A stretch of DNA of 64,000 bases, from assembly GCA_023381515.1 (NCBI GenBank), contig JAMCQI010000099.1, positions 1-64,000 of the forward strand. The letters run 5' to 3'. Numbering within the stretch: position 1 is the stretch's first letter; the number at the start of each line of letters is the position of its first letter. Of this stretch, positions 24,586 through 32,652 are shown one piece after another. Origin of the DNA: Chloroflexota bacterium (GTDB lineage: Bacteria; Chloroflexota; Anaerolineae; UBA4142). The position numbers and the translations under genes are program-made. The notes beneath the pieces are model-generated. The model saw nothing but the letters and a program-made list of their open reading frames with translations, searched no databases and had not been told where the DNA came from.

Positions 24586-26586
24586 CTACTGCCCTTGAGC
24601 AAAGTTGAGCATCAGGATCGGAAGGAGAAAGACGATGAGCCCCAAGGGACCGAGGGTCTCATACGCGAGAGCGAGGAACAGCCCGAGGAAACAGAGGACA
24701 AGATAGTGGGGGGCCAGCCACCGGTACCGTTCCAACCAAGTCTTCAGAATCGGCTGGTTGTCCGACAGAGCGATAGCCGTCGCCTCAAGTCCCGTCTCAA
24801 CCATGTAAAAAGCCACAGCCGCGACAGCCCCCACGGCGACGAGTGGCAGTAAGTTGGCGAGCTGGATCGAATCGGGCCAAAGGCGCGTGGCGAGTGCGGG
24901 CCAGACGCCCGCCAGAGTGCGATTGGCCCAGCTAAGAATCACCTCGTACACGCGCGACCGGCGCTGCACATACATCACGAGCGCGTTCACCGCGCTGACC
25001 AAGACGATGCCAGGGATGCCGGCCAAGAGAGCCGCTGCAAAACTCACGGCGACAGCCACAGAGATGGAGCTGTTGCCGTAGAGATACTTGACCTCCGGCA
25101 CCTGTGCGACGAGGGCGAGGAGAACGAGCACCAAGAGCAGCGCCGGGTCGGGGGGCGGCGTAAGAGAGAGACTGAGGCGCGCGACGATCAGACCCCCGAG
25201 GACAGCTGCAGCAACAAACGGGGCAAGGGTCGAGCGCGGCAGAGTAGGGTGATCGGTCTTCCGGTCGCCCTCTACGTCGATTTGTGGTCGCAGAGAGACG
25301 ATTGGCCCCTCCAGGCCCTGCTCTCTGGACACCACGGCATAGGCGTGAGGGGTTTCCATTCGCTCGGAGGCGTCTGGGCTCTCCAGACGAATGGAGCGCG
25401 GGACATCGTTTGCATAGGCAACGCAGTTGCGGCCCCTGAGCTTGGCCTGGTACACCGCGAGGTCCGCTTGGTGGATCAGTTCCGTCGCCGTGACCGCATC
25501 CTCCGGAAAAGCCGCCACTCCCAGGCTCATCGTCGCATGAATGAACGCCTGGCCGCCCGCGATCGGAAACTCCATGGCCTCGACGGCAATGCGGAGCCGT
25601 TCGGCAATCCCGACCGCCTCAGAGGAATTGGTTTCCGTTAAGGCGATGACGAACTCTTCACCGCCAAAGCGCCCCGCGAAATCATACTCGCGAATCATCG
25701 CCCGGATGGTTTGGCTAACGCCGATGAGCACGGTATCGCCGACAAGGTGCCCATAAGTATTGTTGATGTTCCGGAGCAGGTCCAGATCGGCCATGATCAC
25801 GGCAAGCGGGCGCTCAAAGCGTTTGGCCCGTTCCAACTCCGCGATGAACCGCAGGTTGAAATGGCGGGCATTGAGGAGACTCGTCTTGGCATCGATCGAG
25901 GCGTCCTTCTGCAGTTGCGGAATCGTCAAGGCCTGGTACATGAGGACGAGAGGGGCCAGGGTTCCGACAATCAGCCAGGGGTGAAACGACCAAACCGCGG
26001 CGAAGGAGGTGCCCATCAGCAGGAGGACCCCGTCCCGCAAGAGGTTGTCAAAATCCAGGATGCCGGATTCGCGCACTGAGACTCGCCGGGCCAGAGTAAT
26101 CGCCATGCCGACAAGAAGGTGATTGAGAATGAGGTAAATGAATGCAGCCATCAGCATGCCCAGCGCGGCCATTTCGGCTCGGCCGGGCGCGGACATGCTC
26201 ACGACCGTAAGGACGGTATAGCCGGTCGTTCCGGCAATAATATGAGTCGAGATGTTGAACGGCTGAAGGTACCAACTGCGCAGGCGGGGACTTTTGATCC
26301 AGCGCTCTTTGACCCATTCGACGAGATGGGGAATGGCGGCGAGCAGAATGAACAAGGGAGGTGGGAGCAGGAGAACGCCGGCCAGGAAAAAGATCAACGT
26401 CGCATGGTAAGATTGGTGGCCCGGCGCGCGCGCAGTATAGAGCTGCGCGACGGTCGCACAGGTCACAAGCACGCCAAAGACGCGCCAATCGGACGTGACC
26501 GGCACGGGCTGAGCTAGAGCCAGGCCTGCCAGAACGAGGCCGATCACAAGCACGGCGCCAATGTAGGCCCAAGCGCGTAAAGACAT
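24586..26586 (-). CDS. Membrane diguanylate cyclase with GGDEF domain between two membrane regions
   Basis: 666 aa from ATG 26586 (a TTG at 26613 is possible but lacks a better ribosome site). Residues about 1-220 form 7-8 membrane segments. A GGDEF domain follows: SIDAKTSLLNARHFNLRF, MADLDLLRNINNTYGHLVGD, FGGEEFVIAL (active GGEEF) and an intact inhibitory RxxD site, REYD, five residues ahead. After a linker a second block of about seven membrane segments (around 445-665) closes the protein. It should make c-di-GMP from GTP at the membrane. It neighbours the RiPP and polysaccharide regions, but a regulatory link is only inferred. Confidence 0.9.
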   Translation of the reverse strand: MSLRAWAYIGAVLVIGLVLAGLALAQPVPVTSDWRVFGVLVTCATVAQLYTARAPGHQSYHATLIFFLAGVLLLPPPLFILLAAIPHLVEWVKERWIKSPRLRSWYLQPFNISTHIIAGTTGYTVLTVVSMSAPGRAEMAALGMLMAAFIYLILNHLLVGMAITLARRVSVRESGILDFDNLLRDGVLLLMGTSFAAVWSFHPWLIVGTLAPLVLMYQALTIPQLQKDASIDAKTSLLNARHFNLRFIAELERAKRFERPLAVIMADLDLLRNINNTYGHLVGDTVLIGVSQTIRAMIREYDFAGRFGGEEFVIALTETNSSEAVGIAERLRIAVEAMEFPIAGGQAFIHATMSLGVAAFPEDAVTATELIHQADLAVYQAKLRGRNCVAYANDVPRSIRLESPDASERMETPHAYAVVSREQGLEGPIVSLRPQIDVEGDRKTDHPTLPRSTLAPFVAAAVLGGLIVARLSLSLTPPPDPALLLVLVLLALVAQVPEVKYLYGNSSISVAVAVSFAAALLAGIPGIVLVSAVNALVMYVQRRSRVYEVILSWANRTLAGVWPALATRLWPDSIQLANLLPLVAVGAVAAVAFYMVETGLEATAIALSDNQPILKTWLERYRWLAPHYLVLCFLGLFLALAYETLGPLGLIVFLLPILMLNFAQGQ

Positions 26587-26868
26587 GTTTACAGGATGAT
26601 CACGCACTTGCAAAAAAGCACCTGCCGCCTTCGCGAATCAACGCGTCAAACAGCAAGTGCTCGAACCCGGTGTCCGAAAAGACACTATCCAGCTCGCGAC
26701 GCGAGCAATGCTCATCTCGAGTCCTACGAAATTCAAAAGTGAGCTTGGCCGGAGACAAACCGGACCAATAGAAATCCTTGAGGCATCCGGAGCTCAAACG
26801 CCGCCATCGCCGTCCAAGCAAGTAGAGTATATCACCAAGGCCGCGAACTGTAAAATAGCTCCGGTAAC

Positions 26869-26900
26869 AAAAAAGACCCGACCACTTGGACCGGGTCTTT
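26869..26900 (-). terminator. Minus-strand terminator, probably the original end of the RiPP operon
   Basis: AAAGACCCG (26872-26880) pairs with CGGGTCTTT (26892-26900) around an 11-nt loop; read on the minus strand it is followed by six T (26874-26869). The only minus-strand genes that could read into it are the radical SAM cluster beyond the IS element. Without the IS, it would lie about 75 bp after that cluster's last stop codon. Confidence 0.7.
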
Positions 26901-26978
26901 CGCCATGCATCGCCTGAGCGATCGTATGATTGGGCGCGACCTCAACTCCGCCGCGCTCGAAGGGAGGGTTACCTCTAG

Positions 26979-27033
26979 CGTGAGTTTTGTGCAACCAGAA
27001 GGCTTTTCCAGGAATCAGTTGCGATTTTGCACG
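26979..27033. repeat. Left terminal inverted repeat of the IS
   Basis: Begins CGTGAGTTTTGTGCAA and ends GTTGCGATTTTGCACG; partner of 28825-28879 with mismatches concentrated in the middle third. Confidence 0.8.
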
Positions 27034-27100
27034 CCTCTGGTCGTGATTTTGCCCGTCTCCAAGAGACGGGCTACCCTCCCGTCTGGAGGTGTGACGCAGT

Positions 27101-28843
27101 ATGGCAGTGGCTTCAGACGGGACGTTTTCCAACACCGATCGCGGACTGCTCGTGGCGTTCGGCGAGTTTCTGGAACAGCACGGGTTGTTGAAGGAGTTGA
27201 TGCAAGTACCCATTCCGCAGAAGGCGGGCACCTTTACACCGCAAGCCAAACTGACCGAATTCCTGGCCGGCATTTTCAGCGGCATCGAATATCTCTCGGA
27301 TCTGAATGAGGCACCCCACCCATTGGCCCGGGACGAACTCGTGGCCCACGCCTGGGGACTAGTCCGCTTTGCCGACTATAGCGGCGTCAGTCGCACGTTG
27401 AGCGTCTGTGATGAGCGCACGGTCACGGCGGTGCGCCACGCCATCGAGACGTTCAGCCAACCGTTCATCCGCACCGCCGTCCATGACCTCACTCATCGCG
27501 GCCGGCCGCTGGTCTATGACCTCGATCTGATGGGTCAACCCGTCAGTTCGACGAGCACGTCGTATCGCGGGGTCAGCTTCGGCTGGATGGACGATGCGGT
27601 CCGCCTGGGTTACCAGCTCGCCCGCGTCTGTCTCACGACTCTCACGGGTGAACGGCTCTGGTTGACTGGCTTTCACCATCCCGGCGACACGGTCTCGTCG
27701 GCCTGTTTACAGGAACTGGTGCAAACCGCGGAAGCCCAGACCCAGGTACGTCCGCGTCGTCGGACCGCATTGGTGCAGCAACGGATCGCTGCCACCGAGC
27801 AGTTGATGGAACGTCCGCGCCGTTTGTTGACCCAACAGCAAACCCAGTTAGCCGATCTCCACCAGACCGAGGTCCGGGTGCGGGTGAACATCGCCCAGGC
27901 AGAAGAAGTGTTGAAAAAGGCTGGAAAAACAGCCCGTTCCGAGCGTCTGCGGAAGCGGTCCAAGAGCTGGTCCACTCGCCTACCCCGTCTGGCGAAGCAG
28001 GTATCGGATTGTGAACGAGCGATCCAGTATCACCAAAGCTATCTCGCGGAACTGACGACCCGCCGGGCCGAACTCCAAGCTCGGTGCGCCCAACTGGAAG
28101 CCGATAATCAGACCAATCCCGATCCACTCGTGTGCAAAGTGCGCATGGACAGCGGTTTCAGCAGCGACACCCAACTGACCTGGCTGATCGAGATGGGCTA
28201 CCAAGTCAACACCAAAGCGCCCAGCGACAAAACGACGAACGCTTTACGGAAGCAGGTGATGACCCAGACGCGCTAGACGCGGGTGGGCGCCAATGCCGAG
28301 ATGACCGAGCCCGTCGAGTATCGCTTGAATGATTGCCCCTATCCCTTGCGGGCGAGTTTGGAACGCTTCAAGGTCGGCCCGCGCGAGCGGTATGCGACCT
28401 TGCTCCAGTTCCGCGATGTCGGCACGCCTCCGCCATTGACCGAGTGGTTTCAGAGTTACAACGGGCGGCAGACGATTGAAGCCGGCAACAAGGAATCCAA
28501 GAGCGGCGTGTTTCACGTCCAGCATCTGATGACGCGATCGCCTTACGGCATTCAATTACAAGTCCTGTTCACCGGCTTGGCCGCGAACGCGGTACGCTGG
28601 GCCATGCCCTGGTTGCGCACCTGTGCAGACACGACGACTCGGAAGTTTGAAACGCTGGACAGCCCGAAGCATCTGGTCCGCGTCGCGGCGAACGCCACGG
28701 CGCTGGTGCAACAAACGGCACAAGGCACCGCGCTGCAATTCGCACCTGGCAGCGCCCTGCCGGGGGTCGTGATGTTTCTGAAAGGAGTCCCCGCGTTCCA
28801 ACTGCCGTTGGGGCTCCAAATACCCGTGCAAAATCACAACTGA
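27101..28843 (+). pseudogene. DDE transposase with in-frame amber stop
   Basis: One continuous frame of 581 codons broken by TAG at 28274-28276; the reading frame resumes without shift (TRVGANAEMTEPVEY...). Catalytic residues fit DDE: first Asp in VYDLDLMGQ, second in VRMDSGFSSD, Glu in RQTIEAGNKESKSGVFH, so the stop separates the two Asp from the Glu. A coiled-coil Gln/Arg/Glu-rich insertion (about 225-345) lies between the first and second Asp. GGAGG is upstream of ATG 27101. Inactive unless the stop is suppressed. The C-terminus runs into the right inverted repeat. Confidence 0.85.
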
Positions 28844-28879
28844 TTCCTTGAAACAGGTGTTGATTGCACAAAACTTGCG
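28825..28879. repeat. Right terminal inverted repeat of the IS
   Basis: Reverse complement begins CGCAAGTTTTGTGCAA and ends GTTGTGATTTTGCACG, matching the left end 26979-27033. The transposase stop codon (28841-28843) lies inside it. Confidence 0.8.
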
Positions 28880-30001
28880 CTAGTGACTCACACTCTGCAA
28901 CATTTCGGCCCGGGCGTGCGCGACCTCACAAAAGTACGGCACCGCGGCATCCATTTCGCCGGTTTCCAGATAGGCATGGGCGGGGCACCACAGGCAGAGG
29001 TTGATCAGCGGGCACCTCCGGCAGCCTTCGAGAAACTCTTTGCGCTCCGAGCGCATGTCCCGCACCTTTGGCGCCAGGTTCTCCCATGCGTCCTTCACGC
29101 TCCGCTCGCGCAAGTCGCATGTCGTCCCCAGCGCGTTCAGGGACGAGCACAGCCTGAATGTCCCGTCATAGCCCACGTTAAAGCTGCTGGTCCCCGCCCC
29201 GCAGTGAAAAAGGTGGTTGCAGCCAATCTCGGAGAATTCTGGGTCGATCAGCGTGTCGCAGTGCTCCTGCATCTTCCCGAACCGCTCGCTGTCCGCCCGC
29301 TCCAGAGCCACAATCTCCACCGGTGACAACCGCTCGGAGCGGATCTCGGCATTGCGGACGGGATCGCCGTCATAGCGCAGGTGCAGCATCGGGTCGAAGC
29401 GAAAATAGTCTTTGGTGCGCTCTCGGCAGAACCGCGCGATCGTTTCCATCTCTTGGACATTGGAACGCAGTGCCATCGCCTTCAAACGGACTTTGACGCC
29501 GCTCTTCAAGAGCACGTCGAGGCCGCGTCGAAAAGCCGCGAACGATCCCGGCCGCCGCGTGACCGACTCGTAGGTCTCGCGCGTCACCCCGTATACCGTC
29601 ACTTCAATATCTCGCGGCGGGTACTTTTGAAATAGCGCAATGTGCTTTTCGTTGATGAGCGTCGCGGTAGTGAAAACAGAAACGAGGAGCCCCTTGCGCT
29701 TGAGCAGCATATAGAGGTCGGCAAAATCCGGCCGCAGCAGCGGTTCTCCGCCGGTGATCAGGCACCACATTGCCCCCAGTTCCACCGCCTCGCTGCTGAT
29801 GCGATCAATCTCCGCTAGGGTCAGTTCCCTCTCCATCGCCGCACGATCGCTCGCGGGCAGGTTGATATAGCAATGGCGGCAGTTGTTCGGGCAGCGCGCG
29901 GTCACCTCGAGGTCAAAGGAGGACAAGGCGCGGCGCGCCTTTAGCTTCTCCCAGAGTGGCAGCTCCTGAATTTCGATCGTCGTCGAGTATGAAGCGGCCA
30001 C
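28880..30001 (-). CDS. Radical SAM/SPASM peptide-modifying enzyme (second copy)
   Basis: 373 aa from GTG 30001, which overlaps the peptidase stop by one base (TAGTG) and has GGAGAGG upstream. The [4Fe-4S]-SAM motif is CPNNCRHC (Cys 37, 41, 44), followed by ITGGEPLLRPDF and the barrel strands. The C-terminal SPASM region has CNHLFHCGAG, FRLCSSL, CRRCPLINLCLWCP and YFCEVAHARAEM, enough Cys for auxiliary clusters. Closest in layout to PqqE-like and sactipeptide/ranthipeptide-type maturases. It is the last gene of the candidate RiPP operon; its TAG stop is formed by the CTAG at the IS border. Confidence 0.88.
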   Translation of the reverse strand: MAASYSTTIEIQELPLWEKLKARRALSSFDLEVTARCPNNCRHCYINLPASDRAAMERELTLAEIDRISSEAVELGAMWCLITGGEPLLRPDFADLYMLLKRKGLLVSVFTTATLINEKHIALFQKYPPRDIEVTVYGVTRETYESVTRRPGSFAAFRRGLDVLLKSGVKVRLKAMALRSNVQEMETIARFCRERTKDYFRFDPMLHLRYDGDPVRNAEIRSERLSPVEIVALERADSERFGKMQEHCDTLIDPEFSEIGCNHLFHCGAGTSSFNVGYDGTFRLCSSLNALGTTCDLRERSVKDAWENLAPKVRDMRSERKEFLEGCRRCPLINLCLWCPAHAYLETGEMDAAVPYFCEVAHARAEMLQSVSH

Positions 30002-30552
30002 TATCGACCTCTCCTGATGATTTTTCGCGCCGACCGCCATACTCCCCGCAGCTTGGAAAACAGCCGTTGGTGGTGCGAGAGCCAGGGGATCAGCAGGCGC
30101 TCAGGCCCCAGGCCGACCAAAACTCGCCTTCCGCCTCGCTCCACGCGTGTCACCCTCCCTAGTACGTGGTCCCTGGGGACCGGTCCCTCAGTCACCGCAT
30201 AGGAATCCCCCTTGATTAGCCACCCTGCTTCCTGTCTTCTGACAAGGCGGTGCACGATGAGCTTTTCTGAACCTGGGCGCGCGAATGCCACCACGTCCCC
30301 AGGTCTGGGCGGGCGGTCTTTGATTGGCGAGATAGTGACAATGTCGCCATCCCGGATGAAAGGCGTCATGCTTCTCCCCTTTGCCCTGAAGCGAAAGGGC
30401 AGCCCGCGTGAAACGACGGCTTCCAGCAGCGCGCCCAAGTCTCGGCCTGAGAGAGCCAGTTCATCTCCTTCTCTCACGTATGTCGACACCTCACACCCTG
30501 GCACTGCGTGGCGAGCGGTTGGGGAGGCGCGCCGGTCGAGTTGCGTGTGCAT
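30001..30552 (-). CDS. S24/S26-type peptidase, candidate leader peptidase
   Basis: 183 aa. The catalytic Ser is in GRSMTPFIRDGDIVTI (Ser61), the second box is RPGDVVAFARPGSEKLIVHRLV (His101 region) followed by GWLIKGDSYAV; this is the signal-peptidase-I/SipW-like pattern. There is no N-terminal membrane anchor, unlike secretory signal peptidases, and the C-terminal 30 residues are strongly basic (KLRGVWRSARKIIRRGR). TAATG overlap with the PqqD gene. Its place in the operon suggests cleavage of the leader from the modified peptide; it could also be a LexA-like autoprotease, but no HTH domain is seen. Confidence 0.75.
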   Translation of the reverse strand: MHTQLDRRASPTARHAVPGCEVSTYVREGDELALSGRDLGALLEAVVSRGLPFRFRAKGRSMTPFIRDGDIVTISPIKDRPPRPGDVVAFARPGSEKLIVHRLVRRQEAGWLIKGDSYAVTEGPVPRDHVLGRVTRVERGGRRVLVGLGPERLLIPWLSHHQRLFSKLRGVWRSARKIIRRGR

Positions 30553-30869
30553 TACGCCGGCTCGCGCGTGTTCACCTCGACGAGCATGCCCCGCTTGACC
30601 AATTCTGCGACCAGCCCGCGAACGTCCCGCTCGATCTCACCCGGTCCGGCCTCGAACTCAGCTGCAAGTTCTCCCACCACGTCTTTCAGCCGGCGGTGGC
30701 CATCGAGCCGCTCCCAGATTGCCTGCCCGGTTGGATTGAGCGTATAGATCTCGTCCTCCATATCGCCGATGCCGGCCGCGAGCGGCACGATGATCAATTC
30801 CCCCCCTATCATCCGCGCTACAATGTCATCCGATGGCGCGTACACAGCGTCCAAATTGCAGTCGCTCAT
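30552..30869 (-). CDS. PqqD-family RiPP recognition protein
   Basis: 105 aa, about the size of stand-alone PqqD. It has the winged-helix RRE pattern: VYAPSDDIVARMIGGELIIVPL, IYTLNPTGQAIWERLDG, VVGELAAEFEAGPGEIERDVRGLVAELVKRGMLVEV. PqqD proteins bind the leader of a precursor peptide and deliver it to a radical SAM partner. AAAGGATGATTC precedes the ATG. It lies between the candidate precursor and the peptidase, as expected for a RiPP pathway. Confidence 0.9.
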   Translation of the reverse strand: MSDCNLDAVYAPSDDIVARMIGGELIIVPLAAGIGDMEDEIYTLNPTGQAIWERLDGHRRLKDVVGELAAEFEAGPGEIERDVRGLVAELVKRGMLVEVNTREPA

Positions 30870-31060
30870 GAATCATCCTTTGTTGTCGAGAAAGCTCCCA
30901 CGATAAGAGCAGGTCCTTGCGCAAAGAGCTTTTTCCCGGGCAGGGAGGCAACCCCCGCCCGATCACCATTGCAGGATCCTGCCTAAACCATCCGTGCAAA
31001 GTCTTCCGAAAGGGTCAGCCCTGCCACTCGGCCCGCGGTCTAGCAACGAAAGCTTCGCGA

Positions 31061-31261
31061 CTAGCTGTTGTTATCCGAGAGACAACCGTTCTGGTACTGG
31101 CAGCCCATGTTAAAACCGCCTCCGCCTTTTGTACCATTGTTCGGGGCCGGAATCTGACCCCCTGGGTGCTTGCAGACATCCAGTACCGCTTCTTCCGGCC
31201 TGCTCCTCACCAGAATTATGAGTTCTGGTTTAGTCCACTCCATACTGCTTCTAGTGTCCAT
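31061..31261 (-). CDS. Candidate RiPP precursor peptide
   Basis: 66 aa. Residues about 9-31 look like a leader: W-T-KPELIILVRSRPEEAVL then D-V-C30-K. The rest is core-like: GG at 34-35, AP, NNGTKGGGG, then FNMGCQYQNGCLSDNNS ending in Ser66; Cys are at 30, 54 and 60. It has no membrane segment or enzyme motif. It sits between the first radical SAM gene and PqqD on the same strand, with gaps of about 170 and 190 bp, as precursor genes often do. ATG 31261 has AGGA about 13 nt upstream; ATG 31243 (MEWTKPEL) is an alternative start. I recall similar KPEL...RPEEAVL peptides only as hypothetical proteins, so function is inference. Confidence 0.7.
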   Translation of the reverse strand: MDTRSSMEWTKPELIILVRSRPEEAVLDVCKHPGGQIPAPNNGTKGGGGFNMGCQYQNGCLSDNNS

Positions 31262-31406
31262 GGTACCTGTTATCCTTTCCTAACTTCAGGACGAGCCCCC
31301 CTTTTGTCCAAAGTTGAGATAGGCCTGAATCTGGCCCCCAGGCAAGCATTTTGGGATTTACTTTTGGGCTCTGTCCAAACAACATGCTCCGGCTGATTTT
31401 GCCCAT
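31251..31406 (-). CDS. Possible second small peptide ORF upstream of the precursor
   Basis: 51 codons, MGKISRSMLFGQSPKVNPKM at the start and ...WTKGGLVLKLGKDNRYHGH at the end. It has a strong ribosome-binding-like stretch, GAGGGGGTGAG, directly before the ATG, and its stop overlaps the precursor ATG region by 11 nt in another frame, which would couple translation. There is no family resemblance. It may be a leader ORF, a diverged precursor or chance. Confidence 0.25.
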   Translation of the reverse strand: MGKISRSMLFGQSPKVNPKMLAWGPDSGLSQLWTKGGLVLKLGKDNRYHGH

Positions 31407-31434
31407 CTCACCCCCTCTCGGATTGAATTACGTA

Positions 31435-32652
31435 TCAGTTGGTCGCTCGCGCTCTCAAACCTTCGAGTCGTTGTCGCCAATTCGGTATTTCCCAACCTTT
31501 CTCATCTTCCGACAGCAAGCCCAATTCGCGCGCCTGCACATGGGCCAATGAGCACTCGTACTCGACTGGCGTGTCCAGCGTTCCGTGCTCCATCCAGGAC
31601 TTGGCAGGACATTGGCCGCAGAGACCGTGAAGAAAACAACGGGCGCAACGAGCAAGGTAGTCCGAGTTTATCCCTCGCATTCCACTTAGCTGCGGAAAGA
31701 AATTCAGCAGTGCATCCTGTAGCGATGGATGTCGGTTTGACGAGCTAGCTGTGGACGTCCCGTGCTCATTCAGGTCGTACGCGAGTTGCGGATCCCGGAG
31801 CAACATGCAAGGCTGAACCTTGCCATAGGCATCCACGCTGATCCTTCGACCTGCCCCGCAACGAAACAGCTTGTCTCCAGGGGGCCCCATGAATCTGCCG
31901 CAGAATTGTTCCATGTCCTCATAATATCGCGCTGACTCTCGCGTCAGAATACGCAGACTTTCGTGGGCCGTGGGCCGCAACGCCTTAATCTGTTTGTTCT
32001 TCTCGGCCGAGTCTCGCCTTCCTCGCAAATTGAGAGAAGACACAATGCCAGGAGGCACATCGCTTATGGAAAGGCTCGCTGCCCAATCCTCAAATGCGTC
32101 AATCTCTCGTCTGTTCGGCGGCAGGTAAACCCCTTTGACAAGAAAGGGTACTCTATATTCCCGCAGCAGGTCAATGCCCCTTTGTGCTGCGCTGAAGCCT
32201 CCCTGCACGCCAGTCACAGCCTTGTAATTCTCGGGAGTCATGCCGTAGATTGTGATTTCAATTTTCACCCGCGGGGGCACGTGGGCGAAGAGGTCGGCCA
32301 GCTCCGGGGAGAGGAGAGTACCATTGGTGAATAGCGACACACTGAGTCCCATCTGCCGCGCAAAAAGGTACAGTTCAGCGAAATCCGTCCGAAGTAGCGG
32401 TTCCCCGCCGGTAAACCGGACGCTAAGTGCCCCCAACTCGCACGCCTCCCTTAGGATGATCTTGACCTGACCAGTCTTCATCTCGCTCGCCTGGACCGAT
32501 CGATCACCTGCCGGTTGGTTAATATAACAGTGAATGCAATTCAGGTTGCACCGCTCAGTGAGCTCGATGTCGAGGTGCGCGAGCCGCGGGTTCTGCACCG
32601 TCCAAAGCGTGCTGTAACCCGAGCGCAGGCGTCTCACATAGCCGGTTGTCAT
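31435..32652 (-). CDS. Radical SAM/SPASM peptide-modifying enzyme (first copy)
   Basis: 405 aa from ATG 32652, which overlaps the kinase-like gene stop as ATGA. Radical SAM motif CNLNCIHC (Cys 35, 39, 42) in ELTERCNLNCIHCYINQP, then FTGGEPLLRTDFAELYLFA. C-terminal SPASM Cys: FCGRFMGPP, FRCGAGRR, VQPCMLL, CARCFLHGLCGQCPAKS, YECSLAHVQAREL. About one-third identical-looking in layout to the second copy but clearly diverged, so they probably carry out different modifications. It lies directly upstream of the candidate precursor. Confidence 0.88.
   Translation of the reverse strand: MTTGYVRRLRSGYSTLWTVQNPRLAHLDIELTERCNLNCIHCYINQPAGDRSVQASEMKTGQVKIILREACELGALSVRFTGGEPLLRTDFAELYLFARQMGLSVSLFTNGTLLSPELADLFAHVPPRVKIEITIYGMTPENYKAVTGVQGGFSAAQRGIDLLREYRVPFLVKGVYLPPNRREIDAFEDWAASLSISDVPPGIVSSLNLRGRRDSAEKNKQIKALRPTAHESLRILTRESARYYEDMEQFCGRFMGPPGDKLFRCGAGRRISVDAYGKVQPCMLLRDPQLAYDLNEHGTSTASSSNRHPSLQDALLNFFPQLSGMRGINSDYLARCARCFLHGLCGQCPAKSWMEHGTLDTPVEYECSLAHVQARELGLLSEDEKGWEIPNWRQRLEGLRARATN

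Larger units (their letters stand above)
26975..28883 (+). mobile_element. Insertion sequence with long imperfect terminal inverted repeats
   Basis: About 1.9 kb. Left end 26979-27033 and right end 28825-28879 are imperfect inverted repeats; both contain GTTTTGTGCAA and GGAATCAGTTG(C/T)GATTTTGC in the same spacing. CTAG flanks both ends (26975-26978 and 28880-28883), either as a 4-bp target duplication or as the palindromic tip. One transposase frame fills the element. It sits immediately at the stop codon of the second radical SAM gene. I cannot name the IS family with confidence; an IS1380-like DDE group is possible. Confidence 0.85.

Noticed and set aside
26600..26821. 73-aa minus-strand ORF upstream of the diguanylate cyclase
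   Set aside because: No recognisable motif, no good ribosome site, and it lies in A/T-richer intergenic sequence.
30870..31060. Possible small minus-strand ORF between the precursor and PqqD genes
   Set aside because: A roughly 44-codon frame exists but has no ribosome site and reads through the PqqD start region in another frame; only an imperfect GC-rich hairpin near 30,942-30,962 is visible.
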